Positions 1 to 7,828 of a stretch of 11,947 nucleotides of DNA are shown here, piece after piece. Below the pieces are notes generated by a model. The model was not told where the DNA came from, made no database searches, and saw only the letters and a program-made list of their open reading frames with translations. The first letter of the stretch is position 1. Every line of letters starts with the position of its first letter. The stretch is from Saprospiraceae bacterium UBA7328 (GTDB taxonomy: Bacteria > Bacteroidota > Bacteroidia > Chitinophagales > Saprospiraceae), in contig DKPS01000010.1 in the NCBI GenBank assembly GCA_002471345.1, forward strand, positions 1 to 11,947, in the 5' to 3' direction. Position numbers and translations under genes: made by a program.

Positions 1-1
1 T

Positions 2-850
2 GAAAATGGCATCATTAAAGTCCCAGTAAATGATAAGTTCAAGATGGATACCCTCGCCCTTTCATCGCTATATGACAAAGCAACAAAAGATGGTAAAAAG
101 GTGCTTGCTATCGTTGGAAGCGCCCCATGTACTGCTACTGGATCTTATGATGATCTCCATGCCATCGCTGACTTTTGCAAAGATCAGAAACTATGGTTTC
201 ATGTAGATGGAGCCCATGGAGGACCTGCCATCTTTTCTAAAAAGTATAATTACCTCATGAGTGGTGCTGAGAGAGCAGATAGTGTAGTAATAGATGCTCA
301 TAAGATGATGCTCACTCCAGCTCTAACTACTGCATTATTATTTAAGAGAAAGGACGATTCTTATCACACCTTTATTCAAGATGCTTACTATCTATGGGAA
401 GGACAAGAAGATAGAGAGTGGTACAACTTAGCAAGAAGAACATTTGAGTGCACCAAGGTAATGATGGCCGTACGAGTATTTACCATTATAAAAGAATATG
501 GAATTGAAATATTCGATGAATATGTCACTAGACAATACAATTTAGCCCGTGAATTTGCTGAAGTACTAGATCAATCTGATGATTTTGAGTTGGCAATTTT
601 TCCCGATTCAAATATTGTTTGTTTCAGGTATATTCCTGACTATCAATCAAATAATCAAGAAGACATTTCTGAACTCAATAGAAAAATCAGAAAAGACATT
701 TTTCAGAAAGGTGATTTCTATTTAGTACAAACACAACTAAATGATGACCTATATCTTAGAGTTTCATTGATGAACTCTCTGACCACAATTAACGACTTAA
801 AAGAAGTGTTAGATGCGATAAGAAATCAAGGAAAAGATCATCTTACTTGA
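2..850 (+). CDS. PLP-dependent group II amino-acid decarboxylase, C-terminal part (5' truncated by window edge)
   Basis: A pyridoxal-phosphate decarboxylase of the DDC/GAD fold (Pfam Pyridoxal_deC family), expected to act on an amino acid in the cytoplasm. The reading frame is open from base 2, so the gene begins upstream; the first internal ATG at 44 is not the real start. Two family landmarks are visible. HVDGAHGG has the conserved Asp (codon 206-208) that contacts the PLP pyridine nitrogen, and SVVIDAHKMM has the Lys (codon 302-304) expected to form the Schiff base. The preceding SAPCTATGSYDDL matches the usual T-x-T-G-x-x-D region. About 282 residues are present against roughly 450-500 for the family, so a large N-terminal part is missing. 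The substrate (glutamate, 2,4-diaminobutyrate, cysteine sulfinate or an aromatic amino acid) cannot be fixed from this fragment. It is separated by 486 bp from the next gene and shows no functional link to it. Family confidence is high, substrate confidence low. Confidence 0.9.
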   Translation, partial: ENGIIKVPVNDKFKMDTLALSSLYDKATKDGKKVLAIVGSAPCTATGSYDDLHAIADFCKDQKLWFHVDGAHGGPAIFSKKYNYLMSGAERADSVVIDAHKMMLTPALTTALLFKRKDDSYHTFIQDAYYLWEGQEDREWYNLARRTFECTKVMMAVRVFTIIKEYGIEIFDEYVTRQYNLAREFAEVLDQSDDFELAIFPDSNIVCFRYIPDYQSNNQEDISELNRKIRKDIFQKGDFYLVQTQLNDDLYLRVSLMNSLTTINDLKEVLDAIRNQGKDHLT

Positions 851-1140
851 TTACATTCCACTGAAAAGCGCTACACTCTCTTCTTAAAATACACATCTCT
901 AAAAAAGAACAAGACCAAAAAAGGGCTACTTCCTTACCTGCCGCCTTATTAATTCTGAAAGAAAAGAAGTTTTCAAAATGGTTTCGAACATGAAATTTAT
1001 ATCCTAATTTTCTCCTACAACAACGACTAAGATGAGCAACATCTGTATCAATATGGCAAGAATAGAATTCTATAGTAAGAAAGGTATAGCTTATTAGCCA
1101 ATAGAATAATTCAATTATATAAACAAAGCAGATAAGACAT

Positions 1141-1165
1141 ATTAGTTATTAGTTATTAGTTATTA
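1141..1165. repeat. 7-bp tandem repeat, ATTAGTT x 3.6
   Basis: Three perfect copies of ATTAGTT are followed by a partial copy (ATTA). It lies about 170 bp upstream of the sensor kinase start. Simple AT-rich repeats like this can change copy number by slippage; whether it has a regulatory role is unknown. The minus-strand open frame of this intergenic region is closed by a stop codon that falls inside the repeat. Confidence 0.85.
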
Positions 1166-1267
1166 AATTGCCATATATTATGATTCAAATTCATAAAGAA
1201 TAAATATTATTGATCTTTATTCGTCGCAAATGATACAAAATAGTAATCTCAAATCTATCATACTCTA

Positions 1268-1284
1268 CTCTAATTTTATTAGAG
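1268..1284. promoter_or_regulatory. perfect inverted repeat (CTCTAAT-TTT-ATTAGAG) upstream of the sensor kinase
   Basis: Two 7-nt arms, CTCTAAT and ATTAGAG, are exactly complementary and separated by TTT, 52 nt before the kinase ATG. It could be a regulator binding site or a small hairpin in the 5' leader. It has only two G-C pairs per arm and no U-run, so it is a poor terminator candidate. An inverted repeat of this size can arise by chance in AT-rich DNA, so the regulatory reading is speculative. Confidence 0.3.
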
Positions 1285-1336
1285 AAAGTTCTGATGAATA
1301 GAGAAAGAAATTATTGTATTATATATCAATAGTCAA

Positions 1337-4300
1337 ATGGTTGAAAAATCCCTAACTGAATTACTTAAGAAACAACTACAACGGGAAAGATTGGCTCGCA
1401 AAGAAGCTGAGCGTCTACTTGAGGAAAAATCTAATGAATTATATTTTGCCAATATCCCATTAGATAAACTTAATAAGGAATTAAATATAAAGATTAAAGA
1501 CACTTCTATTGAACTGGCTAAGCACCGCAGTCGTTATTTCAATTTATTACAAAATGCTGAAGACATCATTACTATTTCAAATAAAAAGGGTAAGCTTAGC
1601 TATGTCAATCCAGCAATAAAAAAAATATTAGGGATTGAGCCAAAAGATATTATTGGACAAGACTATTCGAAACTGGTTGCTTCTGAGCAGAGAAAAGATT
1701 TCTTAGAGTTTTATCAAAATCAGTTAAAGCATAAAATCCCAGCTACATATTATGAGTTTGCAGTTCGGACAAAAAGTGATAAGATTGTATGGTTGGGCCA
1801 AAGGCTAATAATTGTCGACGCTCCAGATAACAAGACGGAAATATTGGGTGTATTAAGAGATATCACCAATAAAAGAAATAGGGAAAAAGTATTAGAATCC
1901 TTGACAAAAGAACTCTCTGAAAAAGCTGATTTTTTAGCTGCAGTAAATCAATTTGCAGTTTCTGTAATGGATAAACAATCTGTAAGAGAGATTACGTGGG
2001 AAGTAAGTCAAAATCTGATCAAGACTTTACGATTTGAAGATTGTATAATCTATCTAAAATCTGATGATGGGAAGAATCTTATCCAAATGTCTGCATTTGG
2101 AGATAAAGCAAAAAATAACAATGAAATTCTAAATCCGATTACAATTCCTATTGGACAAGGAATATCAGGTTTTGTTGCTATGTCCGGGAAAGGAGAAATT
2201 ATTCATGATACATCTGTAGACAAAAGATATATAGTCGACAATAAAAGAAGATTTTCTGAACTAACTATACCAATCATATCTGATGGGGAGGTAATTGGGG
2301 TGATTGATTCAGAACATTCGCAGAAGAATTTCTTTACACGAGAGAACTTTGACTTCGTAACAACTATAGCTTCTTTGATCTCTGATAAGATTAAAAACAC
2401 ACTTCTTCTTGAAAAACAGAGAAAAGCTGAAAAAATGGTAATTGAAGCAGGTGAAAGCATTCGAAAAAGTGAAGAAAAATATCGAAGGGTAATTGAAAAT
2501 ATGAATCTTGGGTTGATGGAGGTTGATAATAAAGGCAATATCCTGAATCCTTATAATACTTTCTGTGAAATGACAGGATATAAAGCTGATGAATTAATAG
2601 GAAGAAATGCGGCAGATATTTTTTTGGATAAAAAAAATAAATCTGCTATGAGTGAGAATGACTCTAAACGTTTGACTGGTGAAGCAGGAGTATATGAATT
2701 AGAAATGATCAAAAAAAATGGAGAAAAATTTTGGGCCTTGATTTCTGGTGCTCCAATTTATGGAAAATCACAAGAAGTGACGGGAAGTGTTGGAATTCAC
2801 TTAGATATATCAGCTCAGAAGAAATTAGAAGTTGAATTACAAAATGCAATTAAAGAAAAAGACAGAGCTCGAGACATTGAGAAAGAATTTTTGGCAAACA
2901 TGAGTCATGAAATTAGAAATCCTCTTCATTCTGTTATCGGAATGGCTAATCTCCTATATGACACTGATATGTCTCCAGAACAACTTAATTACGTCAACAA
3001 TATCAAATTTTCTACAGACTTATTAAATTCTTTGGTTTCAGATATTTTAGATATGTCCAAAATTGCTGAGGGAAAAATGGAATTATCCTTAAAACCATTT
3101 AACCTTGAAGATGCATTTTATAGCCTAAAAAAGACCATTGAAATTAATCTTTCTAGCACGGATGTAGTGATCAATTCATTCTTTGATTTTAACATTCCTA
3201 ACCCCTTAGTTAGTGATCCAACCTACCTAAATCAAATCTTGTTAAACTTATTGACGAATGCGGTTAAATTTACACGAAATGGAAGTATTGAATTAGAGGC
3301 AAGACTCCAAGAACGAAAAGATAAAAACGTATGGATTGAATTTTTAATAAAGGACACCGGAATAGGAATTGACGAAGAACAAATAAAAACCATCTTTGAT
3401 AGGTTTAGTCAAGCTGGCAAGGTAGACGAATCTAAGAGAATAGGTACGGGTCTTGGTTTAACTATCACTCAGAAATTGACAGAACTCCTTGGTGGAAGTA
3501 TCGCTGTCACTAGTATCAAAGGTAAGGGAACAAGTTTTCGGGTCGTAATACCTTTCCAATTATTGCCAAAACCAATTTCAACAAAAAAAATACCAACAGT
3601 GCCAGTTGTCAATGACGGGATAAATATTTTGATTGTAGAAGACAATGACATCAATAGACATTACATAGAAAAAATACTTGAGAAAAATGAATTGCCTTTT
3701 ACATCTAGCCGAAACGGATTTGAAGCTAAAGAAATACTTAAAGAACAAAATTTTAATCTAATCTTAATGGACATCAGAATGCCAATTATGGATGGGTACC
3801 AGACAACCATTTGGCTCAGAAATCAGAATTCAAATAAAAATAATAAAATTCCAATTATTGCTTTGACAGCATCTGCATTGCTTGACGAAAAGGAGAAAGC
3901 TTTAAAATCTGGAATGAATCACCACATTAGTAAGCCTTTTACACCTGATACTCTTCTTAATGCGATGCAAAATCTTCTTTCAACAGTTGACTATATCCCG
4001 AGAGATTACAAAAATATTGTATTGCCAAATGGTATTGACAAACAAGAAATTTTGCAATTATATGAAGGTGATTGGAATCATGCTTCTGTTATATTCAAAA
4101 TTTATTTAAAAAACATTCCAAATGAATTAGATCAATTAAAAATCAATCTAGATCGAAGTGACTGGAAAAAGGTCAAAAGTATATTGCACAAGATAAAACC
4201 GAATTTCTCAATGGTCGGATTGGGAAAAATAGAATTACAAATACAGAGTATAGAAGAATTGATTAAATTAAATCCTTTTGATGAACAATTGATTAGAAGT

Positions 4301-4390
4301 GAATTGACACATTTATTTAACACCGTAAAAGAAAACAACTCAATTGTCAAAAAAGCCCAAATTGTTTTATCAGATTTAGTAAACGCATAA
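1337..4390 (+). CDS. hybrid sensor histidine kinase/response regulator (PAS-GAF-PAS-HisKA-HATPase-REC-Hpt)
   Basis: A 1017-aa cytoplasmic phosphorelay kinase with no membrane-spanning run. Domain order: coiled coil (about 1-62), PAS (about 63-181), GAF (about 230-355), second PAS (about 378-498), HisKA with H-box NMSHEIRNP (phosphorylated His524), HATPase_c with N-box Asn641, G1 box DTGIGI (673-678), IFDRFSQ, and G2 box GTGLGL (703-708). A receiver domain follows with acidic Glu768/Asp769, phospho-acceptor Asp812 in LMDIRMPIMDG, Thr844 and Lys866. The C-terminal Hpt domain has the site LHKIKPNFSMVGL with His951. All residues needed for autophosphorylation, intramolecular transfer to Asp812 and output through His951 are present. 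The signal should be intracellular, sensed by PAS or GAF; the ligand cannot be read. The ATG at 1337 has no Shine-Dalgarno sequence but gives the full coiled coil. The partner regulator begins 4 nt after the stop. Confidence 0.95.
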   Translation: MVEKSLTELLKKQLQRERLARKEAERLLEEKSNELYFANIPLDKLNKELNIKIKDTSIELAKHRSRYFNLLQNAEDIITISNKKGKLSYVNPAIKKILGIEPKDIIGQDYSKLVASEQRKDFLEFYQNQLKHKIPATYYEFAVRTKSDKIVWLGQRLIIVDAPDNKTEILGVLRDITNKRNREKVLESLTKELSEKADFLAAVNQFAVSVMDKQSVREITWEVSQNLIKTLRFEDCIIYLKSDDGKNLIQMSAFGDKAKNNNEILNPITIPIGQGISGFVAMSGKGEIIHDTSVDKRYIVDNKRRFSELTIPIISDGEVIGVIDSEHSQKNFFTRENFDFVTTIASLISDKIKNTLLLEKQRKAEKMVIEAGESIRKSEEKYRRVIENMNLGLMEVDNKGNILNPYNTFCEMTGYKADELIGRNAADIFLDKKNKSAMSENDSKRLTGEAGVYELEMIKKNGEKFWALISGAPIYGKSQEVTGSVGIHLDISAQKKLEVELQNAIKEKDRARDIEKEFLANMSHEIRNPLHSVIGMANLLYDTDMSPEQLNYVNNIKFSTDLLNSLVSDILDMSKIAEGKMELSLKPFNLEDAFYSLKKTIEINLSSTDVVINSFFDFNIPNPLVSDPTYLNQILLNLLTNAVKFTRNGSIELEARLQERKDKNVWIEFLIKDTGIGIDEEQIKTIFDRFSQAGKVDESKRIGTGLGLTITQKLTELLGGSIAVTSIKGKGTSFRVVIPFQLLPKPISTKKIPTVPVVNDGINILIVEDNDINRHYIEKILEKNELPFTSSRNGFEAKEILKEQNFNLILMDIRMPIMDGYQTTIWLRNQNSNKNNKIPIIALTASALLDEKEKALKSGMNHHISKPFTPDTLLNAMQNLLSTVDYIPRDYKNIVLPNGIDKQEILQLYEGDWNHASVIFKIYLKNIPNELDQLKINLDRSDWKKVKSILHKIKPNFSMVGLGKIELQIQSIEELIKLNPFDEQLIRSELTHLFNTVKENNSIVKKAQIVLSDLVNA

Positions 4391-4394
4391 TAAT

Positions 4395-5087
4395 TTGAAC
4401 TGTCTAATTGTCGAGGATGACGAAATATCAAGAATTTCACTTCTAAAATTTTGTGAAAAGATTGATGATTTACAAGTAATAGGCGTTTGTGAGAACGTGA
4501 GTCAGGCCATTGAGTACTTACAAAAGAATGAAATAGACCTCATATTTCTTGATATTGAATTACCTGGGACTACAGGCCTTGATCTTGTAAAAGAAATGAG
4601 AGATTTGCCTTTGATAGTCTTTACAACAGCAAAACGTGAATATGCAGCAGATGCTTTTGAGTATAGAGATGTAGTAATAGACTATATAACGAAACCTGTT
4701 TCACTACCGCGAATTCTAAATGCTGTTAACAGGGCGCAATATAAACTTAGCAAAGAAGAAGTAACCGAGAACTATAATGATTACTTATTTGTAAAATCAG
4801 ATGGCAGATTAGTTAGAGTAGAAATCAACGATTTGGAGTTTATTGAAACGGTAAGGGATTATGTACGGTTTAAAACCGCCTCATCCCATTTTATGGTTCA
4901 TTCTAGCCTCAAAAGTATTGATCTCAAGATAAACCATCCTGACTTAATGAAAATTCATAGATCATATATAATAAACCTTTCTAAGATTATTGATATCCAA
5001 GACAATAGTGTTCTAATTGGGAAGAAAATCATTCCAATTAGCAGAGCACATCGTACTAAATTGTGGAAACGGTTGGATCCTTTATAG
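4395..5087 (+). CDS. LytTR-family response regulator, TTG start
   Basis: A 230-aa DNA-binding response regulator. The receiver domain (about 1-118) has acidic residues Glu7-Asp9, phospho-acceptor Asp53 in IFLDIELPG, Thr77 and Lys100 in the TKP motif. The LytTR DNA-binding domain (about 130-228) ends with the typical MKIHRSYIIN segment and a short basic tail. The start is fixed by context: an in-frame stop lies at 4380-4382, no ATG lies between it and the conserved NCLIVEDDE, and the only usual start codon is TTG at 4395, 4 nt after the kinase stop; the next in-frame ATG would delete most of the receiver. The tight spacing and the weak start suggest translational coupling to the kinase. The likely input is phosphate from the kinase's Hpt His951. 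Its 3' end overlaps the convergent glycosyltransferase gene by 32 bp. Target genes are unknown. Confidence 0.93.
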   Translation: MNCLIVEDDEISRISLLKFCEKIDDLQVIGVCENVSQAIEYLQKNEIDLIFLDIELPGTTGLDLVKEMRDLPLIVFTTAKREYAADAFEYRDVVIDYITKPVSLPRILNAVNRAQYKLSKEEVTENYNDYLFVKSDGRLVRVEINDLEFIETVRDYVRFKTASSHFMVHSSLKSIDLKINHPDLMKIHRSYIINLSKIIDIQDNSVLIGKKIIPISRAHRTKLWKRLDPL

Positions 5088-6258
5088 ATGAGGATATTTC
5101 TCTTTTTGCTCGTTCCCATTTTACGTTTTGTTTCTTCCGAATATAAATCCAAAGTCCCTTCAAGACAGCAATATGCATAAACGTAAAATAGTATGGTACC
5201 AAACTTCCTTTTATAATTTGACCATAATTTCTTAACAAATGCCCACAAAATGCTAAAGAATAAAACAATAATTGAAGAATAAATAAGAATATATAAATCG
5301 AATGATCATTAAAAACGAGATAGACATTCGTTGTGAAAATGGCGATTAAGGCAAAAGGTGTATAATACCATCTAGAAACTCTGTGTACATAGAATAAAAA
5401 AGCAAACTTGGGGAGTACAAGTGGATTGATTCTTTTAAATAGTCTTTGTACAGATTGAAAACCGCCTGAAGCAATTCTAACTTTACGTTTAAACTCTTCT
5501 TCTATTTCTGATGATGCATTTTCAATGGCATATGCATCAGGTGCATATGCTGTACGAAATCCTTTTATATTGATATTTAATGTAATCATAAAGTCATCAA
5601 GAATAGAATCTTCAGCAATTGGCTCGTAAAGATTGGTTCTTATTGCAAATAATTCTCCCGCAGCCCCAACAACACTATAGAAAGAATAGTCAATCTTTTT
5701 TAGCATTGACTCAATTTTCCAATACAAGCCTTCGCCATGAGCATTTGATTTGCTAGTCTTGTTTATGCGTATTCTTTTTTCTCCTGCTACAGCCCCTACT
5801 TTAATATCTTCAAAGTGTTTGACAATATTCCTAATTGCATCTTTATTGAGTATACAGTTTGCATCCGTATATATTGTGAGATCAGAATAGTTCTTTTTCA
5901 TTGCCCTATTAATAGCATGAATTTTTCCTTTCCGTTCTGGTTCGAATAAAGACTCAATATTTGTGAATCTCTTAACGATTGAAGTTGTTTGATCGGTAGA
6001 TCCATCGCTTACTATTATTATCCTTAATTTATTCGCTGGGTAATGAAGACTTAAAGAGTTGTTTATCTTTTCTTGAATAAAGTCTTCTTCATTATAGGCT
6101 GCTATAATCAGACTCACTGTAGGCAGATCTTGTGTTTTCGATAACGATATACTCAGATCTGGTTTCTTTCGCTTTTTAATAAAAAGAGAAAGCACTAATC
6201 CATACCCTCCATAAATGAATATGATTGATGCAATGAGAAACCAAAATATTATTTCCAT
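5056..6258 (-). CDS. membrane family 2 glycosyltransferase (last gene of polysaccharide operon)
   Basis: A 400-aa inner-membrane glycosyltransferase with a GT-A catalytic domain. An N-terminal hydrophobic span (about 3-27) precedes the catalytic region: VSLIIAAYNEE (48-58), SDGSTD (84-89), the metal-binding TDAN (131-134), the acceptor-site loop VGAAGELFAIR (197-207) and the putative catalytic acidic pair in ILDDF (219-223). In place of the QxxRW of classical processive synthases it has RIASGGFQS (261-269), as in many uncharacterised family 2 members. The C-terminal 100 residues hold about three more membrane spans. It should transfer a nucleotide-sugar residue to a lipid-linked or growing glycan at the cytoplasmic face; donor and acceptor are unknown. 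The ATG at 6256-6258 is 4 nt after the acyltransferase stop, and the gene's 3' end runs 32 bp into the convergent response regulator. Confidence 0.92.
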   Translation of the reverse strand: MEIIFWFLIASIIFIYGGYGLVLSLFIKKRKKPDLSISLSKTQDLPTVSLIIAAYNEEDFIQEKINNSLSLHYPANKLRIIIVSDGSTDQTTSIVKRFTNIESLFEPERKGKIHAINRAMKKNYSDLTIYTDANCILNKDAIRNIVKHFEDIKVGAVAGEKRIRINKTSKSNAHGEGLYWKIESMLKKIDYSFYSVVGAAGELFAIRTNLYEPIAEDSILDDFMITLNINIKGFRTAYAPDAYAIENASSEIEEEFKRKVRIASGGFQSVQRLFKRINPLVLPKFAFLFYVHRVSRWYYTPFALIAIFTTNVYLVFNDHSIYIFLFILQLLFYSLAFCGHLLRNYGQIIKGSLVPYYFTFMHIAVLKGLWIYIRKKQNVKWERAKREISSSIKDPTVSTI

Positions 6259-6262
6259 AATT

Positions 6263-6943
6263 CTATGCTGTTTCTTGAATTTGTAATTGTGTTTTCTTTA
6301 GTACCTGGACATTACCTTTTGGTCTAATATTTTTTATAAACTTAGCAGGCACCCCCCCCACGAGAGTATAGTTATCGACGTCTTTAGTAACAACTGATCC
6401 TGCTGCAACAACAGCACCTTTTCCTATAGTAACTCCTTTTAACACCATGGATCTGGTAGCCACCCAAGCATCATCCTCTATAATTATTGGTTTTGATTCA
6501 CCTTTTGCCAATCGATCCTCAACGGTGTGAAAATCACCATCCATTATATAAACTTGAGGAGCAATCCTACATCTATTTCCTATTCTCACATAATTAGTCA
6601 CGGCGATGACAGGGCCATTAATTCTACAACCGTTCCCTATCATAAGCTTTCCTCCTTTCTTAACAGACAGCCGACACTGGTTTACATTAGACCATATCCT
6701 CGTCAAGTTTCCTATGCTGATATGACCCTGATTCTGTATATCGGGCTTCTTATTAGTGAATAGCAAATTCCCTAAAGTGTTAACTTTTCGCAAATACCAT
6801 CGAGTGACAATAAAATTAACTCCCAGTTTTGCCAACCTATAAAACAATATGATTTGTATTCTAAATTCACCTTCTTCCAAATCATGATCATTTGCAATTT
6901 TAATTTTCTCTTTTTGAATTAAGTCTATCATTTGTTTGTTCAT
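6263..6943 (-). CDS. left-handed beta-helix (hexapeptide-repeat) acyltransferase
   Basis: A 226-aa acyltransferase of the LbH/hexapeptide class, probably using acetyl-CoA to O- or N-acetylate a sugar of the repeat unit. Repeats of the [LIV]-G-x form run from about residue 75 to 190 ([36 protein letters not shown]). The loop MDGDFH (134-139) carries the probable catalytic His139, and the ending SVVTKDV...VGGVPAKFI is typical of maltose/galactoside-type acetyltransferases. I place the start at the ATG 6941-6943, one base after the upstream glycosyltransferase stop (TAA-A-ATG). A TTG at 6965-6967 would add eight residues overlapping the upstream gene and is less likely. The conserved Gly-Gly near the C-terminus is encoded by a G8 run, a possible slippage site. 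The exact acceptor sugar cannot be told. Confidence 0.9.
   Translation of the reverse strand: MNKQMIDLIQKEKIKIANDHDLEEGEFRIQIILFYRLAKLGVNFIVTRWYLRKVNTLGNLLFTNKKPDIQNQGHISIGNLTRIWSNVNQCRLSVKKGGKLMIGNGCRINGPVIAVTNYVRIGNRCRIAPQVYIMDGDFHTVEDRLAKGESKPIIIEDDAWVATRSMVLKGVTIGKGAVVAAGSVVTKDVDNYTLVGGVPAKFIKNIRPKGNVQVLKKTQLQIQETA
6352..6359 (-). repeat. G8 homopolymer inside the acyltransferase gene
   Basis: Eight consecutive C on the plus strand (G on the coding strand) encode the Val-Gly-Gly-Val of the conserved VGGVPAK motif with GTG GGG GGG GTG. Gain or loss of one base would change the last about 29 residues. Runs of this length are uncommon in DNA this AT-rich, and hypermutability is therefore possible, but a single sequence cannot show variation. 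Confidence 0.8.
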
Positions 6944-6944
6944 T

Positions 6945-7826
6945 TTAATTTTTAAAATTCCAGACAAATCCTTTTACCAAATACTTGACTGAAATCACCT
7001 GGCCTTTTGTCAAATGAAGAGCAATTGAAATAGGTAATTGAAAGAGCGTGTAATACATGTAAAAAAATAGTAATGAAAAACCTCCGCTAAATCTTCTCAT
7101 GAATAGGAGTCTATTTCTACTTAAATAGTAATTTTTTATAGGATTTTCCTTTCCTATGCTCATTGACTGTTTGTGATATATCCTAGATGTAGCAGCATAA
7201 TAGCATTTCCATCCATATCTCTTAGCACGGAGACAGAAATCATGTTCTTCATAGTACATAAAATAGTCCTCAGACAGCAGGCCTATGTCTTCCACTACCT
7301 CTTTTCTAATCATTAAACATGCTCCATTACACAAACCGGTTTCACCACTTTGGTCATACTTAGGGCCATCCATTTTACCAAACCCAATTTTCCTACCACG
7401 CCCAAACCAAGTACTGATGGACTTTGCTCCTGCGTATTGTAATTTATTAGAAGGATCAAAAAATAATATTTTAGGCGAAACCATTCCAACCTCTTTGTTC
7501 TGATCAAAAACATCAACCATGGGGCCTATAAAATCAGGTTCGACAGTTGTATCATTATTCAGCAACAAAATAAAATGTCCGGTGGCTCTATCAATTCCCG
7601 AATTCACTCCCCCAGCAAAACCAAGATTCTCAGGCAATTTAAAAACTTTAACATTTTCCAATCTGGTCTGATACAAATCTGTTCGATCAATTTTTGTTCC
7701 GTTATCGATAACAATTGTTTCAAAATTTGGATATGAAACATGAACTAAAGAATCTAAAAGCTCCAGAGTATCCTTAGGGTCTTTATAATTGACTATAACA
7801 ATAGATACTTTCTTATGTCTTGTCAT
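6945..7826 (-). CDS. family 2 glycosyltransferase, rhamnosyltransferase-like (WbbL type)
   Basis: A 293-aa glycosyltransferase with a GT-A fold. It opens directly with VSIVIVNYK (7-15), then has IDNGT (40-44), [12 protein letters not shown] (66-77), the metal-binding NND in [11 protein letters not shown] (90-92), the acceptor loop [12 protein letters not shown] (166-177) and the catalytic-base region [18 protein letters not shown] (190-207). This motif set is that of the WbbL/rhamnosyltransferase branch of family 2, which adds deoxyhexoses such as rhamnose to lipid-linked repeat units; the actual sugar is not determinable here. Its last 60 residues contain a moderately hydrophobic segment (about 247-270) that may lie against the membrane. 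The ATG at 7824-7826 follows the methyltransferase stop by 2 nt and the stop is one base before the acyltransferase ATG, so it is coupled on both sides. Confidence 0.92.
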   Translation of the reverse strand: MTRHKKVSIVIVNYKDPKDTLELLDSLVHVSYPNFETIVIDNGTKIDRTDLYQTRLENVKVFKLPENLGFAGGVNSGIDRATGHFILLLNNDTTVEPDFIGPMVDVFDQNKEVGMVSPKILFFDPSNKLQYAGAKSISTWFGRGRKIGFGKMDGPKYDQSGETGLCNGACLMIRKEVVEDIGLLSEDYFMYYEEHDFCLRAKRYGWKCYYAATSRIYHKQSMSIGKENPIKNYYLSRNRLLFMRRFSGGFSLLFFYMYYTLFQLPISIALHLTKGQVISVKYLVKGFVWNFKN

Positions 7827-7828
7827 GA

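Larger units (their letters stand above)
851..1336. other. 486-bp intergenic region, no convincing gene
   Basis: This AT-rich stretch separates the decarboxylase from the sensor kinase. I see no tRNA, no strong stem followed by a U-run that would terminate the decarboxylase transcript, and no clear Bacteroidota promoter (TAnnTTTG is absent on the plus strand). It contains a 7-bp tandem repeat at 1141-1165, a perfect 7-bp inverted repeat at 1268-1284, and a minus-strand frame that is stop-free for 100 codons (846-1145) but has no start codon near its beginning. A 21-codon ATG frame on the plus strand (1032-1097) looks accidental. The promoter of the kinase-regulator pair should lie in the last 150 bases. 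Confidence 0.6.

Noticed and set aside
851..960. Possible rho-independent terminator after the decarboxylase
   Set aside because: There are A-runs but no GC-rich stem followed by a T-run on the plus strand.
1032..1097. 21-codon ATG frame on the plus strand in the intergenic region
   Set aside because: Very short, no hydrophobic or domain signal, no spacing relation to a neighbour, and closed by a nearby stop upstream; most likely chance.
2203..2538. 111-codon minus-strand frame inside the sensor kinase gene
   Set aside because: Serine, isoleucine and phenylalanine-rich antisense shadow of a strongly supported kinase; no independent motif.
4955..5248. 97-codon minus-strand frame across the convergent 3' ends
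   Set aside because: It overlaps two well-supported genes, starts inside one of them and shows only the complement of their codons.
6527..6763. 78-codon plus-strand frame opposite the acyltransferase
   Set aside because: Antisense to the conserved hexapeptide repeats with no recognisable domain; a shadow frame.
6944..6967. TTG start giving an eight-residue longer acyltransferase
   Set aside because: It overlaps the upstream gene and adds no conserved residues, while the ATG at 6941-6943 lies one base after the upstream stop, matching the other junctions of the operon.
7313..7516. 67-codon minus-strand frame overlapping the rhamnosyltransferase-like gene in another frame
   Set aside because: The overlapped gene has continuous family motifs through this segment, so the alternative frame is accidental.
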